Shown: positions 1 to 8,678 of the stretch, piece after piece
How the letters are laid out: the number at the start of each line of letters is the position of its first letter
Numbering within the stretch: the stretch's first letter is position 1
Assembly: GCF_026672545.1 (NCBI RefSeq)
Contig: NZ_JAPPRJ010000006.1
Span: 124,001 to 188,000, forward strand
DNA length: 64,000 nt
Origin: Rhizobium sp. SL86
GTDB taxonomy: Bacteria > Pseudomonadota > Alphaproteobacteria > Rhizobiales > Rhizobiaceae
Direction: 5' to 3'
Made by a program: the position numbers and the translations under genes
The notes under the pieces: model-generated
What the model was told of the DNA's origin: nothing
Seen by the model: the letters and a program-made list of their open reading frames with translations, nothing else
Database searches by the model: none

Positions 1-705
1 GCTGTGGGCGGAGTTCCGTGTCTCGGTGAGCGAACAGACGCTCAGCCGGGAGGTGCGCGCCATGGGTTACCGCAAGCTCGCTGCCCGCCCGAAGCATCAT
101 GCGCAGGACCCTCAAGCCATTGAGGAATTTAAAAAAACTTTCCCGCCGAAGTGGCAGAAATCGCCGGCGGGGCCGCTCAAGGAAAACGCATAGAGATTTG
201 GTATCAAGATGAAGCCCGGATCGGTCAGAAGAACAAGATTACCCGTCGTTGGGCAAAGCGAGGCTCAAGGCCATCCGCTCCACACGACCAGCGAACCTGC
301 TCGGCCTACATCTTCGGTGCCATCTGCCCCAAGCAGGCCAAAGCGGCGGCGTTGGTCATGCCATGGTGCGACACCTACGCGATGACGCAGCACCTGGCAG
401 AAATCTCCCGACACGTGGCCGATGACGCGCATGCCATCCTCATCATGGACCAGGCGGGATAGCACATGTCGAACCACCTTGTCGTGCCCACCAACATCTC
501 GATCTTGCCACTGCCGCCGAAGTCGCCGGAGCTCAACCCGGTTGAGAACCTCTGGCTATTCATGCGCGAGAACTGGCTCTCCAACCGCGTCTTCAAATCC
601 TACGACGATATTGTCGCTCACTGCTGCGATGCTTGGCGAAAGCTCGAAAGCCAGCCTTGGCGCATCATGTCCATAGGGCGAAGAGAATGGGCAAATGGGT
701 TCTAG
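1..705 (+). pseudogene. IS630-family transposase remnant (5' truncated by window edge, frame-broken, nonsense-mutated)
   Basis: The window opens inside an IS630/Tc1-type DDE transposase. The first reading frame (from base 2) carries the helix-turn-helix region and runs to a stop near 192. The catalytic part continues one frame back, from about 136, across a run of seven A at 131-137. The catalytic frame shows the first Asp in YQDEARIGQ, the second in IMDQAG and the Glu in LNPVENLW. At 460-462 a TAG sits where the family has Trp (MDQAGWH). Reading resumes in the same frame to 705, so one TGG-to-TAG change splits the protein. The A7 junction could be programmed -1 frameshifting, which some IS630 elements use, but with the nonsense codon the copy is probably dead. 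The left end is outside the window and no right terminal repeat was recognised. Confidence 0.85.
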
Positions 706-846
706 TCAGTGAGGATGCGTATGATACATTGGCAACACGATCAGGCCGCACAAAACCAACGCCTTCCGAGTTGTTGACAGCGGACGAATTAAATATTCGT
801 CAAATAAATAATGCTAAATCTAGTTCCGCAAACTAGGAAGCTTCAG

Positions 847-3117
847 ATGAAAATCTCGCTGATAATTGGAATAGGAACAGCCATCGCAGTGGGCGTCTGT
901 AGCCTGGTGGCTGGACGGTTCATCTATCAAGATACCGTTGCATACCGCAATATAGCCACAGCAGAGCAGGCAACCCATGTTGCATTTGGTATTTTCAAGT
1001 ATTCGACCAGGATGTCGCTGGAGCGTGGCCCCACCAACGGTGCAATGGGAGCACCGCTGCCTTTGCCTGAACCTCAGAAAAAGGCGCTTGACGCCGCTCG
1101 TGCATCGACAAACGACGCGGTAGCCGCTGCAAGAAGCTCCGTAGAAGGTCTTGTTCCATTGCATGCAGAAGCGATCAGGTCATCGCTCTCGAATGCTTCC
1201 GCGCAGTTCGACGAGAGCCGGGTCAAGGCTGATCAACTGCTCGGTCGTCCGAAGGGCGATCGCAGTGGCGCCAGTGTCACCGAAGTGGTCGATGGCCTTA
1301 TTGCAGCGATTCCGCACCTCAACACTGGTCTGAACGCAACCGAGGCGATTATCGCCGAGGGCGATCCGAAGGTGCTTTCTTGGATCACGATCGGTCGCAG
1401 CGCAACGGAACTGCGGGACTATGCGGGTCAGATCGGTTCTGTTTTTACAGCTGCGCTAGCAGCAAATCGGCCGTTAAACGCTGCCGAACAGGCACGTTAT
1501 GAACGGCTGCTTGGGCGCACAGACGCCCTCCTGCAACAGATTACTCTGGCAAAAGACAAGTTGGGCGGCGATCCTGAATTGGCCGCTGCTTTTGATCAAA
1601 TTCAAGCGCGCTATCTGAGCCTTGGCCGCAACATGGCTGCTGAGATTATCGACAAGGCGCGCAATGATCAGGCCGCCAACATCAGTCCGGCTGATTTCGC
1701 CAAACTCTATGTACCGGAAATGGCCTCCATTGTCGATTTCCGCGATAGGGTCATGGAGCGTGCTTTGGACGTGTTATCCACTTCCGTTCGTGAAATGTAC
1801 GCCAATCTCTTGCTGAAGATTGGCGTTGCTGTTCTGCTTGTTTCGATGGTGTCGTCGATAGCCGTCGTGTTCCGCATGCGAGTGTCGCAACCGATCGGGC
1901 GGCTGACTGCATGTATGCGTGCTCTTGCGGACGGCGATCACCACGTCGACATCCCGGTTTCTCGCAAGCATGACGAGATTACAGAAATGACCCACGCTGT
2001 CGAAATTTTCCGACAGGCCGCGATTCGCAACAGTGAGTTGGAAGCGGAAGCCGAAGTCAGCCGCCGTCGAGCCGAAGCTGAGCGCGAGGCTGTTCAGCGG
2101 AAGGCCGAGGAGGAGGCGGAGGCACGCTTGATCCAGGCGACAAGTTCTTTGGCCGCAGGTTTGCGCGCGCTGGCGTCCGGCAATATGCTGTGTGAAATTC
2201 AAACAGAGTTCGATCCGAAATTCGAAGCCCTGCGGACTGACTTCAACTCTTCGGTTCGACAGCTTCGTGAGGCGCTTCTCGCTGTGCAAGGAGCGGTTTC
2301 TAATGTCGCAGGCGGTTCAACTGAAATATCCAGCGCTTCTGATGATCTCGCCAAACGTACGGAGCAGCAGGCAGCTTCGCTAGAAGAGACAGCCGCAGCA
2401 CTCGATCAGGTGACCGTCAACATCAAGAACACGTCGAACCGAGCCAACGAAGCGCGCCAGGTAGTCCGGAAAGCCCGACACCGCGCAGAGCATTCCAGTA
2501 CTGTCGTGAACAATGCCGTGTCCGCCATGGGTCGAATTGAACAGGCTTCACATCAGATCAACCAGACTATTGGTGTTATCGATGAAATCGCATTTCAGAC
2601 CAACTTGCTCGCACTGAATGCGGGCGTTGAGGCAGCGCGAGCTGGAGAAGCAGGAAAGGGTTTCGCGGTGGTCGCACAGGAGGTGCGTGAACTCGCTCAA
2701 CGGTCTGCGAAAGCTGCGAAAGAGATCAAGGACCTGATTGGGAATTCTACAGTGGCGGTCAGCGAAGGCGTCAAACTCGTAGATAATACCGGCGAGGACC
2801 TGAGGGAAATCTCGGAAATGGTCCTGATCATCGATACCCACATGGATGCCATCGCTGTTGCCGCGCATGAGCAGTCCACTGGCATGCATGAGATCAACAC
2901 TGCAGTGAACTCTATGGATCAAGCGACCCAGAGAAATGCCGCTATGGTGGAGGAGATGAATGCGGCCAGTGCCGGTCTCGCAGACGAGGGCGAAAAACTG
3001 TCTGCTCTCCTGAAGCAGTTCCAGATAGACAGGACGGGAATCAGACAGCCAACTTCGGCCCTTGAACCGAGCGGACGGACGGCACATCGAGGGCAGCTTC
3101 AGGTTGTCAATCGATAA
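847..3117 (+). CDS. Methyl-accepting chemotaxis protein with large periplasmic sensor
   Basis: Transmembrane chemoreceptor of about 756 residues that signals to CheA/CheW. There is a membrane segment at residues 1-25, a periplasmic domain of about 290 residues, a second membrane segment near 320-342, a HAMP domain, a second HAMP-like stretch after a charged coiled coil (AEAEREAVQRKAEEEAEA) and a methyl-accepting domain. The conserved hairpin tip (EIAFQTNLLALNAGVEAARA, then GKGFAVVAQEVR) lies near 579-610. There is no C-terminal NWETF-like pentapeptide, so adaptation would rely on the core enzymes. The ATG at 847 is preferred over one at 811 because AGGAAG lies six bases upstream. The periplasmic domain carries an ERGPTN motif and an RDYAGQIGS motif that recur in the diguanylate cyclase downstream (ERGPAN, RDKAGRIGS), suggesting a shared ligand type. 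The ligand is unknown. Confidence 0.93.
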   Translation: MKISLIIGIGTAIAVGVCSLVAGRFIYQDTVAYRNIATAEQATHVAFGIFKYSTRMSLERGPTNGAMGAPLPLPEPQKKALDAARASTNDAVAAARSSVEGLVPLHAEAIRSSLSNASAQFDESRVKADQLLGRPKGDRSGASVTEVVDGLIAAIPHLNTGLNATEAIIAEGDPKVLSWITIGRSATELRDYAGQIGSVFTAALAANRPLNAAEQARYERLLGRTDALLQQITLAKDKLGGDPELAAAFDQIQARYLSLGRNMAAEIIDKARNDQAANISPADFAKLYVPEMASIVDFRDRVMERALDVLSTSVREMYANLLLKIGVAVLLVSMVSSIAVVFRMRVSQPIGRLTACMRALADGDHHVDIPVSRKHDEITEMTHAVEIFRQAAIRNSELEAEAEVSRRRAEAEREAVQRKAEEEAEARLIQATSSLAAGLRALASGNMLCEIQTEFDPKFEALRTDFNSSVRQLREALLAVQGAVSNVAGGSTEISSASDDLAKRTEQQAASLEETAAALDQVTVNIKNTSNRANEARQVVRKARHRAEHSSTVVNNAVSAMGRIEQASHQINQTIGVIDEIAFQTNLLALNAGVEAARAGEAGKGFAVVAQEVRELAQRSAKAAKEIKDLIGNSTVAVSEGVKLVDNTGEDLREISEMVLIIDTHMDAIAVAAHEQSTGMHEINTAVNSMDQATQRNAAMVEEMNAASAGLADEGEKLSALLKQFQIDRTGIRQPTSALEPSGRTAHRGQLQVVNR

Positions 3118-3186
3118 TCATTGTTGCCGCCTTCCGCTAAGGACAAGGCGAATCCTCCTGACCAACAAGGCCGTCACCTCGCTCAA

Positions 3187-3220
3187 CGCGACCTGCTTGC
3201 GGATACGCCAGCAGGTCGCG
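3187..3220 (+). terminator. Stem-loop between chemoreceptor and diguanylate cyclase
   Basis: An 11-bp perfect inverted repeat (CGCGACCTGCT at 3187-3197, AGCAGGTCGCG at 3210-3220) with a 12-base loop lies 70 bases after the chemoreceptor stop. It is followed by only a weak T-rich stretch, so it may be a terminator or an RNA-processing/stability element rather than a strong intrinsic terminator. Confidence 0.45.
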
Positions 3221-3345
3221 TTATCCAGCATGGTCTGTCAACAAACTTTGCAGACTGCATCCACTCGGTGTCAACAAGACGGACATGAGAAACATGTGGC
3301 TGCAATCAAAGACAGCCTATGTGTCGGCTGTAACAGGTAAACCAT

Positions 3346-5112
3346 ATGCGCCAAGTGCTTCCCATGGCCTTGACTGAATCGTTTCGGCGGATTGTCTCCG
3401 GTAGAAAGTGGCTCGCGACAGGCAGAATTGGACCCAGCCTGTTGGTCTATTCAGCGTTTGCCGTCATATGCACGCTTATCCTTTCCGTCTCCGCTATATC
3501 CCGAGCAGCCTCGTCGGCCAGTACGGCAAGCATGAATGCCGAGCAGATCCGCATCTTGGCAGTCGTGCTTGATGCAGCCAACGCCATCTCGGCAGAGCGG
3601 GGACCCGCTAATGTCTACATGGCAGGACAATCCAACGATGGAAGTCCGTCAGCAGACCGCTGGGCTGCGGCTCAAGCGACTACCGATGCCGCCTTGCGGG
3701 CCGCGGCACAGGTCGGGGTACCAGCGAACTCACTCGCCGCCGTGCACTCACAGTTGTCCGTCAGCCGAAAGGCTGTCACCAGCGCCGCGCAAAAACCTAT
3801 GGATACTCGCCGCTCCGACGAAATCCAGTTTGCGATCGACGAGATGTTTATGGCGTGGGACACTTATCAAACGGAGATCCTCGTTCCTACGGCCTTTGAA
3901 ATCTCATCGCGTGCTCCGGAAACCAATTCCTCAGTCCTGAGGGCTACTACTCTTAACGACATCCGGGACAAGGCGGGTCGTATCGGATCGTACCTGATTG
4001 GCGCCATGGCCACACAGGAGAAGCTCAGCGACGTCAACCTTGAGAAGATCCGCCTACTGCGCCATCAACTGGACCTTTACTCGCGCGCCTTGGCACCAGC
4101 TATGCTCCACGCCACTAGCGATTTTTCTGTTCGGCAGAAGGTGTTTCATGGACCGGAGCATTTTTTCGCCCTCGCAATTCAGCTGGTGGACAGTGAGATC
4201 GCCCAAAGTGTGGAGAAAGGCCGATTTGCAATGGACGTGGAGGGCTTTACTGCCCGCTATGCCGGACTTCTTGAGCCTCTGAGCGAGTTGCGAAACGCGG
4301 ATCTGGCACTAACGGTTGCCACCTATGATGCCGACAAGAGGCAAGCACATCAGGCACTTCTACGTGACAGCATCATCACTCTGGCTTTGCTCGCGCTTCT
4401 GCTCGGATTATTCTTCAACCTGAGAACTCGGCTGCTACGACCGCTTTTGCTTGGTGTTGAGGATGTGGTCGCCTTGTCCCAGGGACGCAGGGTTCAGACA
4501 CGATTGCATCAGACCCAATTCGATGAGGTAGCCGACCTTTTTAAGGCGATTTCAGTTCTGAGGGAAAAGATCGAGGAACGAGCCGAGCTGATGCGGCAGG
4601 TGGAGCAATCTGCCAAAACAGACCAATTGACTGGCGTGTTGAACCGGCGCGGGTTTGAACAGCACTGCCGGGATATGTGTCCCGACGATCTATCCCCGCT
4701 AATCTTAATTGACATCGATCACTTCAAGGCAGTCAACGATCAATATGGCCACCCTGTCGGCGATCAAGTCCTGCGCCAGTTTGCCCAGACGATGGTTCAG
4801 ATTGCAGGAGAGGATGTAATCGTCGGTCGCCTTGGCGGAGAAGAGTTTGCCATCATGTGCAAAAACCGGACCGCAGGCAGCGCTGTTCGTTTGGCGCGAA
4901 ACCTCAAGAAGCGGTTCGAGCGCTATCCCCTTGACGTCGATGAACACCAAAGACTGAGGATCACGGCAAGTTTTGGTGTTTCGACCGACGTCGGCTTGGC
5001 TCTTTCCGCAGCGATGAAATGCGCAGATGAAGCGCTGTATCGGGCCAAGAGAGATGGGCGTAACCGAGTGCGAATCTCACGATCAGCCACGCCTCGAAAT
5101 GCCTGCCTTTGA
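3346..5112 (+). CDS. Membrane-bound diguanylate cyclase (GGDEF) with MCP-like sensor
   Basis: Predicted to make cyclic-di-GMP from GTP. The 588 residues show a membrane segment near 32-52, a periplasmic domain resembling that of the preceding chemoreceptor (ERGPAN; RDKAGRIGS), a second membrane segment near 342-360, a HAMP-like linker, and a GGDEF domain from about 425 with TDQLTGVLNRRGF, LIDIDHFKAVND and an active-type GGEEF near 497-501. The inhibitory RxxD site five residues before GGEEF reads AGED, so product feedback is probably lost. The last dozen residues (after RVRI) are encoded by DNA that on the other strand matches an IS6-family transposase start, so the native C-terminus has been replaced but the catalytic domain is intact. 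The start at 3346 has CAGGT about seven bases upstream; an in-frame ATG at 3364 is an alternative. Confidence 0.92.
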   Translation: MRQVLPMALTESFRRIVSGRKWLATGRIGPSLLVYSAFAVICTLILSVSAISRAASSASTASMNAEQIRILAVVLDAANAISAERGPANVYMAGQSNDGSPSADRWAAAQATTDAALRAAAQVGVPANSLAAVHSQLSVSRKAVTSAAQKPMDTRRSDEIQFAIDEMFMAWDTYQTEILVPTAFEISSRAPETNSSVLRATTLNDIRDKAGRIGSYLIGAMATQEKLSDVNLEKIRLLRHQLDLYSRALAPAMLHATSDFSVRQKVFHGPEHFFALAIQLVDSEIAQSVEKGRFAMDVEGFTARYAGLLEPLSELRNADLALTVATYDADKRQAHQALLRDSIITLALLALLLGLFFNLRTRLLRPLLLGVEDVVALSQGRRVQTRLHQTQFDEVADLFKAISVLREKIEERAELMRQVEQSAKTDQLTGVLNRRGFEQHCRDMCPDDLSPLILIDIDHFKAVNDQYGHPVGDQVLRQFAQTMVQIAGEDVIVGRLGGEEFAIMCKNRTAGSAVRLARNLKKRFERYPLDVDEHQRLRITASFGVSTDVGLALSAAMKCADEALYRAKRDGRNRVRISRSATPRNACL

Positions 5113-5145
5113 CATAATCCCTCGACTGGCGCTTCAGCGTCTCGC
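5078..5145 (-). pseudogene. IS6-family transposase fragment, codons ~9 onward (split by IS21 copy A)
   Basis: Read on the minus strand these 68 bases encode ETLKRQSRDYVKGRHFEAW and a few more residues, matching the N-terminal part of rhizobial IS6-family transposases (RDDFKGRHFEA type). The missing first codons lie at 20963-20986, on the inner flank of IS21 copy C. The two pieces join in frame through GCGAG, present at both edges. The fragment ends abruptly at 5078, inside the 3' end of the diguanylate cyclase gene. Confidence 0.7.
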
Positions 5146-5534
5146 TGTCGGTGGCTGTTGAGAACCGCGCATATTTGGTGCCGAGACGGGATTACGGCGA
5201 ATCTGGACGCGGCGGACAGGGCCCTGAGATTATTGCAAAGGTTTTGATGGGGGAGATGAGCGCGGGATGTGGCGTCAGGAGCCCGGAGGGCGACTGAGGC
5301 ACATCCCGCGCTGCGTCCGTCAATGATAGACTGGCGGAGCGCCGCAAACAGACATCGACCAAAGCTACCAGGCCAATTCGATGTCCAATCCCTCAGGCAT
5401 CTGTGAGATGACGTGGCTGTCATCACGCAGGACTGCCGACTGGTTCACGGTGAGCGTCATTATAATGGTATTGGCGCATTCCGTCGAGCTTCTCCGATCA
5501 ATCCCGACGGCGCTTCGAAAGGTGCGCCGCCGCG

Positions 5535-6023
5535 ATGCAAACTGCTCGTTTCTTCCTCTGCGGGCGGTGTCGCGCGCAGGTTCTGCTTTGCCGCCATTGC
5601 GATCGGGGTCAGCGCTATTGCGGTTCTGCCTGCGCCCATGCGGCGCGCCGTGACAGCCTGCGGGCAGCCGGACGGCGCTACCAGAGCACCCGGCCGGGGC
5701 GCTTTGCCCATGCCGATCGCTCCCGCCGATATCGGCAGGCTCGCAAAAACGTGACGCATCACTCTCCACCCGTCGTTCCAGAGGGTTCACGACTGAAGGC
5801 GTCCACAAACGGCGGCATCGTTGCACCGGGCGATGGCACCGCTGGCGTGGTGTCATCGATCGAGCCGTGGTGCCGGCGCTGCGGCAGCTCTGTGCCGCTG
5901 TTCTTTCGCCGCGGCTTCGTGCGTCGCCGGGGGACACACGTGCGTCCATTCGACCATGGAGATCGAACCGATGACCATATCTGCCGAGAAGGAAGCGATG
6001 ATCCTGCGCCTGTACCACGTTGA
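5535..6023 (+). CDS. IS21-associated zinc-ribbon-like protein
   Basis: A 162-residue protein upstream of, and overlapping, istA. Near the N-terminus it has a cysteine array, FFLCGRCRAQVLLCRHC then RYCGSAC, i.e. CxxC-x6-CxxC-x6-CxxxC, fitting a small zinc-binding fold, followed by a very basic stretch (RRYRQARKNVTHH). Similar small cysteine-rich proteins precede istA in a subset of rhizobial IS21-like elements. A role in DNA binding or regulation is inference. AAAGGTG lies about ten bases before the ATG. The C-terminal half overlaps istA's leader and may not be functional sequence. Confidence 0.6.
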   Translation: MQTARFFLCGRCRAQVLLCRHCDRGQRYCGSACAHAARRDSLRAAGRRYQSTRPGRFAHADRSRRYRQARKNVTHHSPPVVPEGSRLKASTNGGIVAPGDGTAGVVSSIEPWCRRCGSSVPLFFRRGFVRRRGTHVRPFDHGDRTDDHICREGSDDPAPVPR

Positions 6024-7470
6024 GAAGTGGCGCTGCGGCACGATCGCCAAGCAATTGCATTGCCATCACACCACCGTCTTCAGGGTCCTGAAGGACGCGG
6101 GCTTGCCTCGACACAGGCCGGTGATCCGCCCCGCCGAGATCGACCTGTACCTGCCGTTTATCCAGCAGACGCTGACCAAATATCCTGACCTGACGTCCAG
6201 CCGCCTTTACGGGATGGTGCAGGAGCGCGGCTATAAGGGATCGCCCGACCACTTCCGGCACATGGTGGCGCTGCACCGACCACGGAAGGCGGCGGAAGCT
6301 TATCTACGACTACGCACCCTGCCGGGTGAGCAGGGCCAGGTCGACTGGGGTCATTTTGGCCACATCGAGATCGGCAGGGCCCGCCGCCCGCTGATGGCCT
6401 TCGTCATGGTGCTATCCTACTCGCGCGACATCTATCTGCGCTTCTTCCTTGATGCCCGCATGGAAAACTTCCTGCGCGGCCATGTCGGCGCATTCAACGA
6501 CTGGAACAGCCTTCCCAGAGTGCTGCTCTACGACAATCTGAAGTCCGCCGTCCTTGAACGGCAGGGCGATGCCATCCGCTTCCATCCGACATTGTTGGCC
6601 TTCGCGGCTCATTATCGCTTCGAACCCCGTCCTGTCGCGGTAGCACGGGGCAACGAGAAAGGCCGTGTCGAGCGCGCCATTCGCCACATCCGGGAAGCCT
6701 TCTTCATCGCCCGCACCTTCAAGGACCTCGACGATCTCAATGCCCAGGCCGAACACTGGTGCCGGACCCAGGCTGCCGACAGGCCATGCCCGGAGGACCG
6801 GGCAATGACGGTGCGTGAGGCGTTCTCAAAAGAACAGCCCATGCTTCTGCCCTTGCCGGCCAATCCCTATCCCGTCGAGGAGCAGGTGGCCGTGAAGGTT
6901 GGCAAGACACCCTACGTGCGCTTCGATCTGAACGATTACTCGGTCCCTCATACGCATGTCCAACGAACACTCACCGTTCGCGCCGATCTCGTCCAGGTCA
7001 GGATATTCGACGCCGCCACGATGATCGCCAGCCACCGTCGCAGCTTCGATAGGGGCCAGCAGATCGAGGATCCTCAGCACCTGAAGGCACTCGTCGCCGT
7101 CAAGCGCGAGGCACGCCAGCATCGCGGCCTCAATAGCCTGACGCGGGCCGTGCCGGCTTGTCAGAAGCTGATGATGCATGCCGCAGAACGTGGCGCCAAT
7201 ATCGGCGCAATCACCAACGCCATGCTGACGTTGCTCGACCTCTACGGCGCCCAGGAACTCCAGGCGGCCGTCGAAGACGCTTTGCGCGCCGGCGCCTCGC
7301 ATTCCAAGGCGGTTCGATCAGTGCTCGAACGCCGCCGGATTGCGCGGGGCGCTCCGCCCCCGGTCGAAACCAGGCTGCCCGAGCATGTCCGCAAGAAGGA
7401 CACGACTGTCATTCCCCACAAGCTCGACCGTTACGATCAACTCACATTGAAAGGAAACGACGATGAATAA
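5971..7470 (+). CDS. istA: IS21 transposase IstA
   Basis: DDE transposase of 499 residues that cuts and joins the element ends with IstB as partner. An N-terminal helix-turn-helix (KWRCGTIAKQLHCHHTTVFR) is followed by the catalytic core with Asp near 125 (QVDWGHFG), Asp near 188 (LLYDNLKS) and Glu near 234 (KGRVERAIRH). A C-terminal beta-rich region carries YVRFDLNDYSVP. The ATG at 5971 is preferred over one 150 codons-worth upstream because GGAGA lies about eight bases before it and family homology begins here. The 3' end overlaps istB by eight bases, which suggests translational coupling. Confidence 0.93.
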   Translation: MTISAEKEAMILRLYHVEKWRCGTIAKQLHCHHTTVFRVLKDAGLPRHRPVIRPAEIDLYLPFIQQTLTKYPDLTSSRLYGMVQERGYKGSPDHFRHMVALHRPRKAAEAYLRLRTLPGEQGQVDWGHFGHIEIGRARRPLMAFVMVLSYSRDIYLRFFLDARMENFLRGHVGAFNDWNSLPRVLLYDNLKSAVLERQGDAIRFHPTLLAFAAHYRFEPRPVAVARGNEKGRVERAIRHIREAFFIARTFKDLDDLNAQAEHWCRTQAADRPCPEDRAMTVREAFSKEQPMLLPLPANPYPVEEQVAVKVGKTPYVRFDLNDYSVPHTHVQRTLTVRADLVQVRIFDAATMIASHRRSFDRGQQIEDPQHLKALVAVKREARQHRGLNSLTRAVPACQKLMMHAAERGANIGAITNAMLTLLDLYGAQELQAAVEDALRAGASHSKAVRSVLERRRIARGAPPPVETRLPEHVRKKDTTVIPHKLDRYDQLTLKGNDDE

Positions 7471-8236
7471 GATCGACACCCTGTTCAATCGCGCCAGACA
7501 ATTGCGCCTTTATGGCCTGACGGCCCATTGGGACGAGATCGCCACACAGGACTGGGTGCCGACCGTGATCCGGTGGGAAGAAGACGAGCGCTCCGACCGC
7601 TCGCTGCTGCGACGCATGCGCACCGCCAGGCTCGGCCACTTCAAGCAAATGGCCGACTATGACTGGAAGTGGCCGCGCCGCATCGACCGCGCCACCGTCG
7701 AGGAACTGATGACGCTGGCATTCATGAAGGATGCCACCAACATCGTCTTCATCGGTCCGAACGGCGTCGGCAAATCGACGCTCGCCCTCAACATCGCCTA
7801 CCAGGCACTCATCCGGGGCCATTCGGTCCTGTTCCGCACCGCCAGCGAAATGCTCGGCGAACTCGCCGCCATCGACAGCGATTCCCTGCTGCGCCGCAAG
7901 CTTCAGTACTATGCTTCCCATGACGTCCTGCTGATCGACGAGATCGGCTACCTATCCTATTCCAACCGCCATGCCGATCTGCTCTTCGAGCTCATCAGCC
8001 GCCGATACGAGAAACGCTCGACCATCGTCACCACCAATAAACCCTTTGCGCAATGGTCGGAGGTCTTTCCGAACGCCGCGTGCGTCGTCAGCCTGGTCGA
8101 TCGTCTCGTCCACCACTGCGAAGTCGTCGCGATCGAAGGAGATTCCTATCGCTTCAAGGAAGCCAACGAGCGCTCCATAGCCCAGCGTCAGCAACGCGCC
8201 AGTCACCAATCCGGCGAAACAGAGCCCGCATCATGA
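7463..8236 (+). CDS. istB: IS21 helper ATPase IstB
   Basis: AAA+ ATPase of 257 residues (DnaA/DnaC-like), the target-selection and activation partner of IstA. Walker A is GPNGVGKST at about 98-106 and Walker B is VLLIDEIGYL near 153-162, followed by a sensor region (STIVTTNKPF). The start overlaps istA by eight bases, with AAGGAAA as ribosome-binding site. The stop overlaps the next small ORF in an ATGA arrangement. Confidence 0.94.
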   Translation: MNKIDTLFNRARQLRLYGLTAHWDEIATQDWVPTVIRWEEDERSDRSLLRRMRTARLGHFKQMADYDWKWPRRIDRATVEELMTLAFMKDATNIVFIGPNGVGKSTLALNIAYQALIRGHSVLFRTASEMLGELAAIDSDSLLRRKLQYYASHDVLLIDEIGYLSYSNRHADLLFELISRRYEKRSTIVTTNKPFAQWSEVFPNAACVVSLVDRLVHHCEVVAIEGDSYRFKEANERSIAQRQQRASHQSGETEPAS

Positions 8237-8430
8237 CCGAAAAGACGCACCACTCTTCAGGTCTCAAGCGTGGCCTGCCAATCCTCATCAGTGCCGAATG
8301 GACCCCCGAGCAGGCATGGGCCGTCTTCGAACTCCTCGATGATCTGCGCGACGCCATCTGGAACCATTACGCCCCTGACATCCAGCACATGGTCCAAAAC
8401 CAACAAGCTTCCGACGATAATCAAGATTAG
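8233..8430 (+). CDS. Small IS21-associated protein (65 aa), unknown function
   Basis: A 65-residue acidic protein starting within the istB stop (ATGA). It contains EWTPEQAWAVFELLDDLRDA and ends IQHMVQNQQASDDNQD. The coupling to istB and its exact preservation in copy C suggest a real gene of the element. I recognise no domain. It could be an accessory factor or simply hitchhiking. Confidence 0.55.
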   Translation: MTEKTHHSSGLKRGLPILISAEWTPEQAWAVFELLDDLRDAIWNHYAPDIQHMVQNQQASDDNQD

Positions 8431-8678
8431 CAACACTGAAGGCGGCTTCTTCAGCCGCTTTCAAAGTTCTCAATCCTCGGCACCATTTATCCGCGCTTTT
8501 GGACAGCCGCCAACACCATCGCCTCTCTCATCGAAACCTGCACGTGGGGGTTCCTTGCAGCACGTTGATGGAGGCTAAGCTGAGGAAATGAGAAAAGAGA
8601 AAGAACGATGGATCGCGCATCAGTTGTTCAGCAGCGGCTCTTCCTCTTTGTCCTCATGAGCAAGCACGTGATGGCGGC

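Larger units (their letters stand above)
5146..8515 (+). mobile_element. IS21-family insertion sequence, complete copy A
   Basis: A 3,370-bp element whose ends were fixed by comparing three copies in this window. The left end begins TGTCGGTGGCTGTTG; the right end, reverse-complemented, begins TGTTGGCGGCTGTCC (11 of 15 positions match). It carries a zinc-ribbon ORF, istA, istB and a 65-codon ORF. The encoded proteins are identical to those of copy C. The immediate flanks (CTCGC left, CCATC right) do not form a duplication. The left flank instead forms a 5-bp duplication with the inner flank of copy C, implying rearrangement after insertion. Confidence 0.93.

Noticed and set aside
5365-6276. 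303-codon minus-strand frame across the IS21 left part
   Set aside because: Repeated in every IS copy but antisense to the zinc-ribbon and istA genes, with no recognisable domain.
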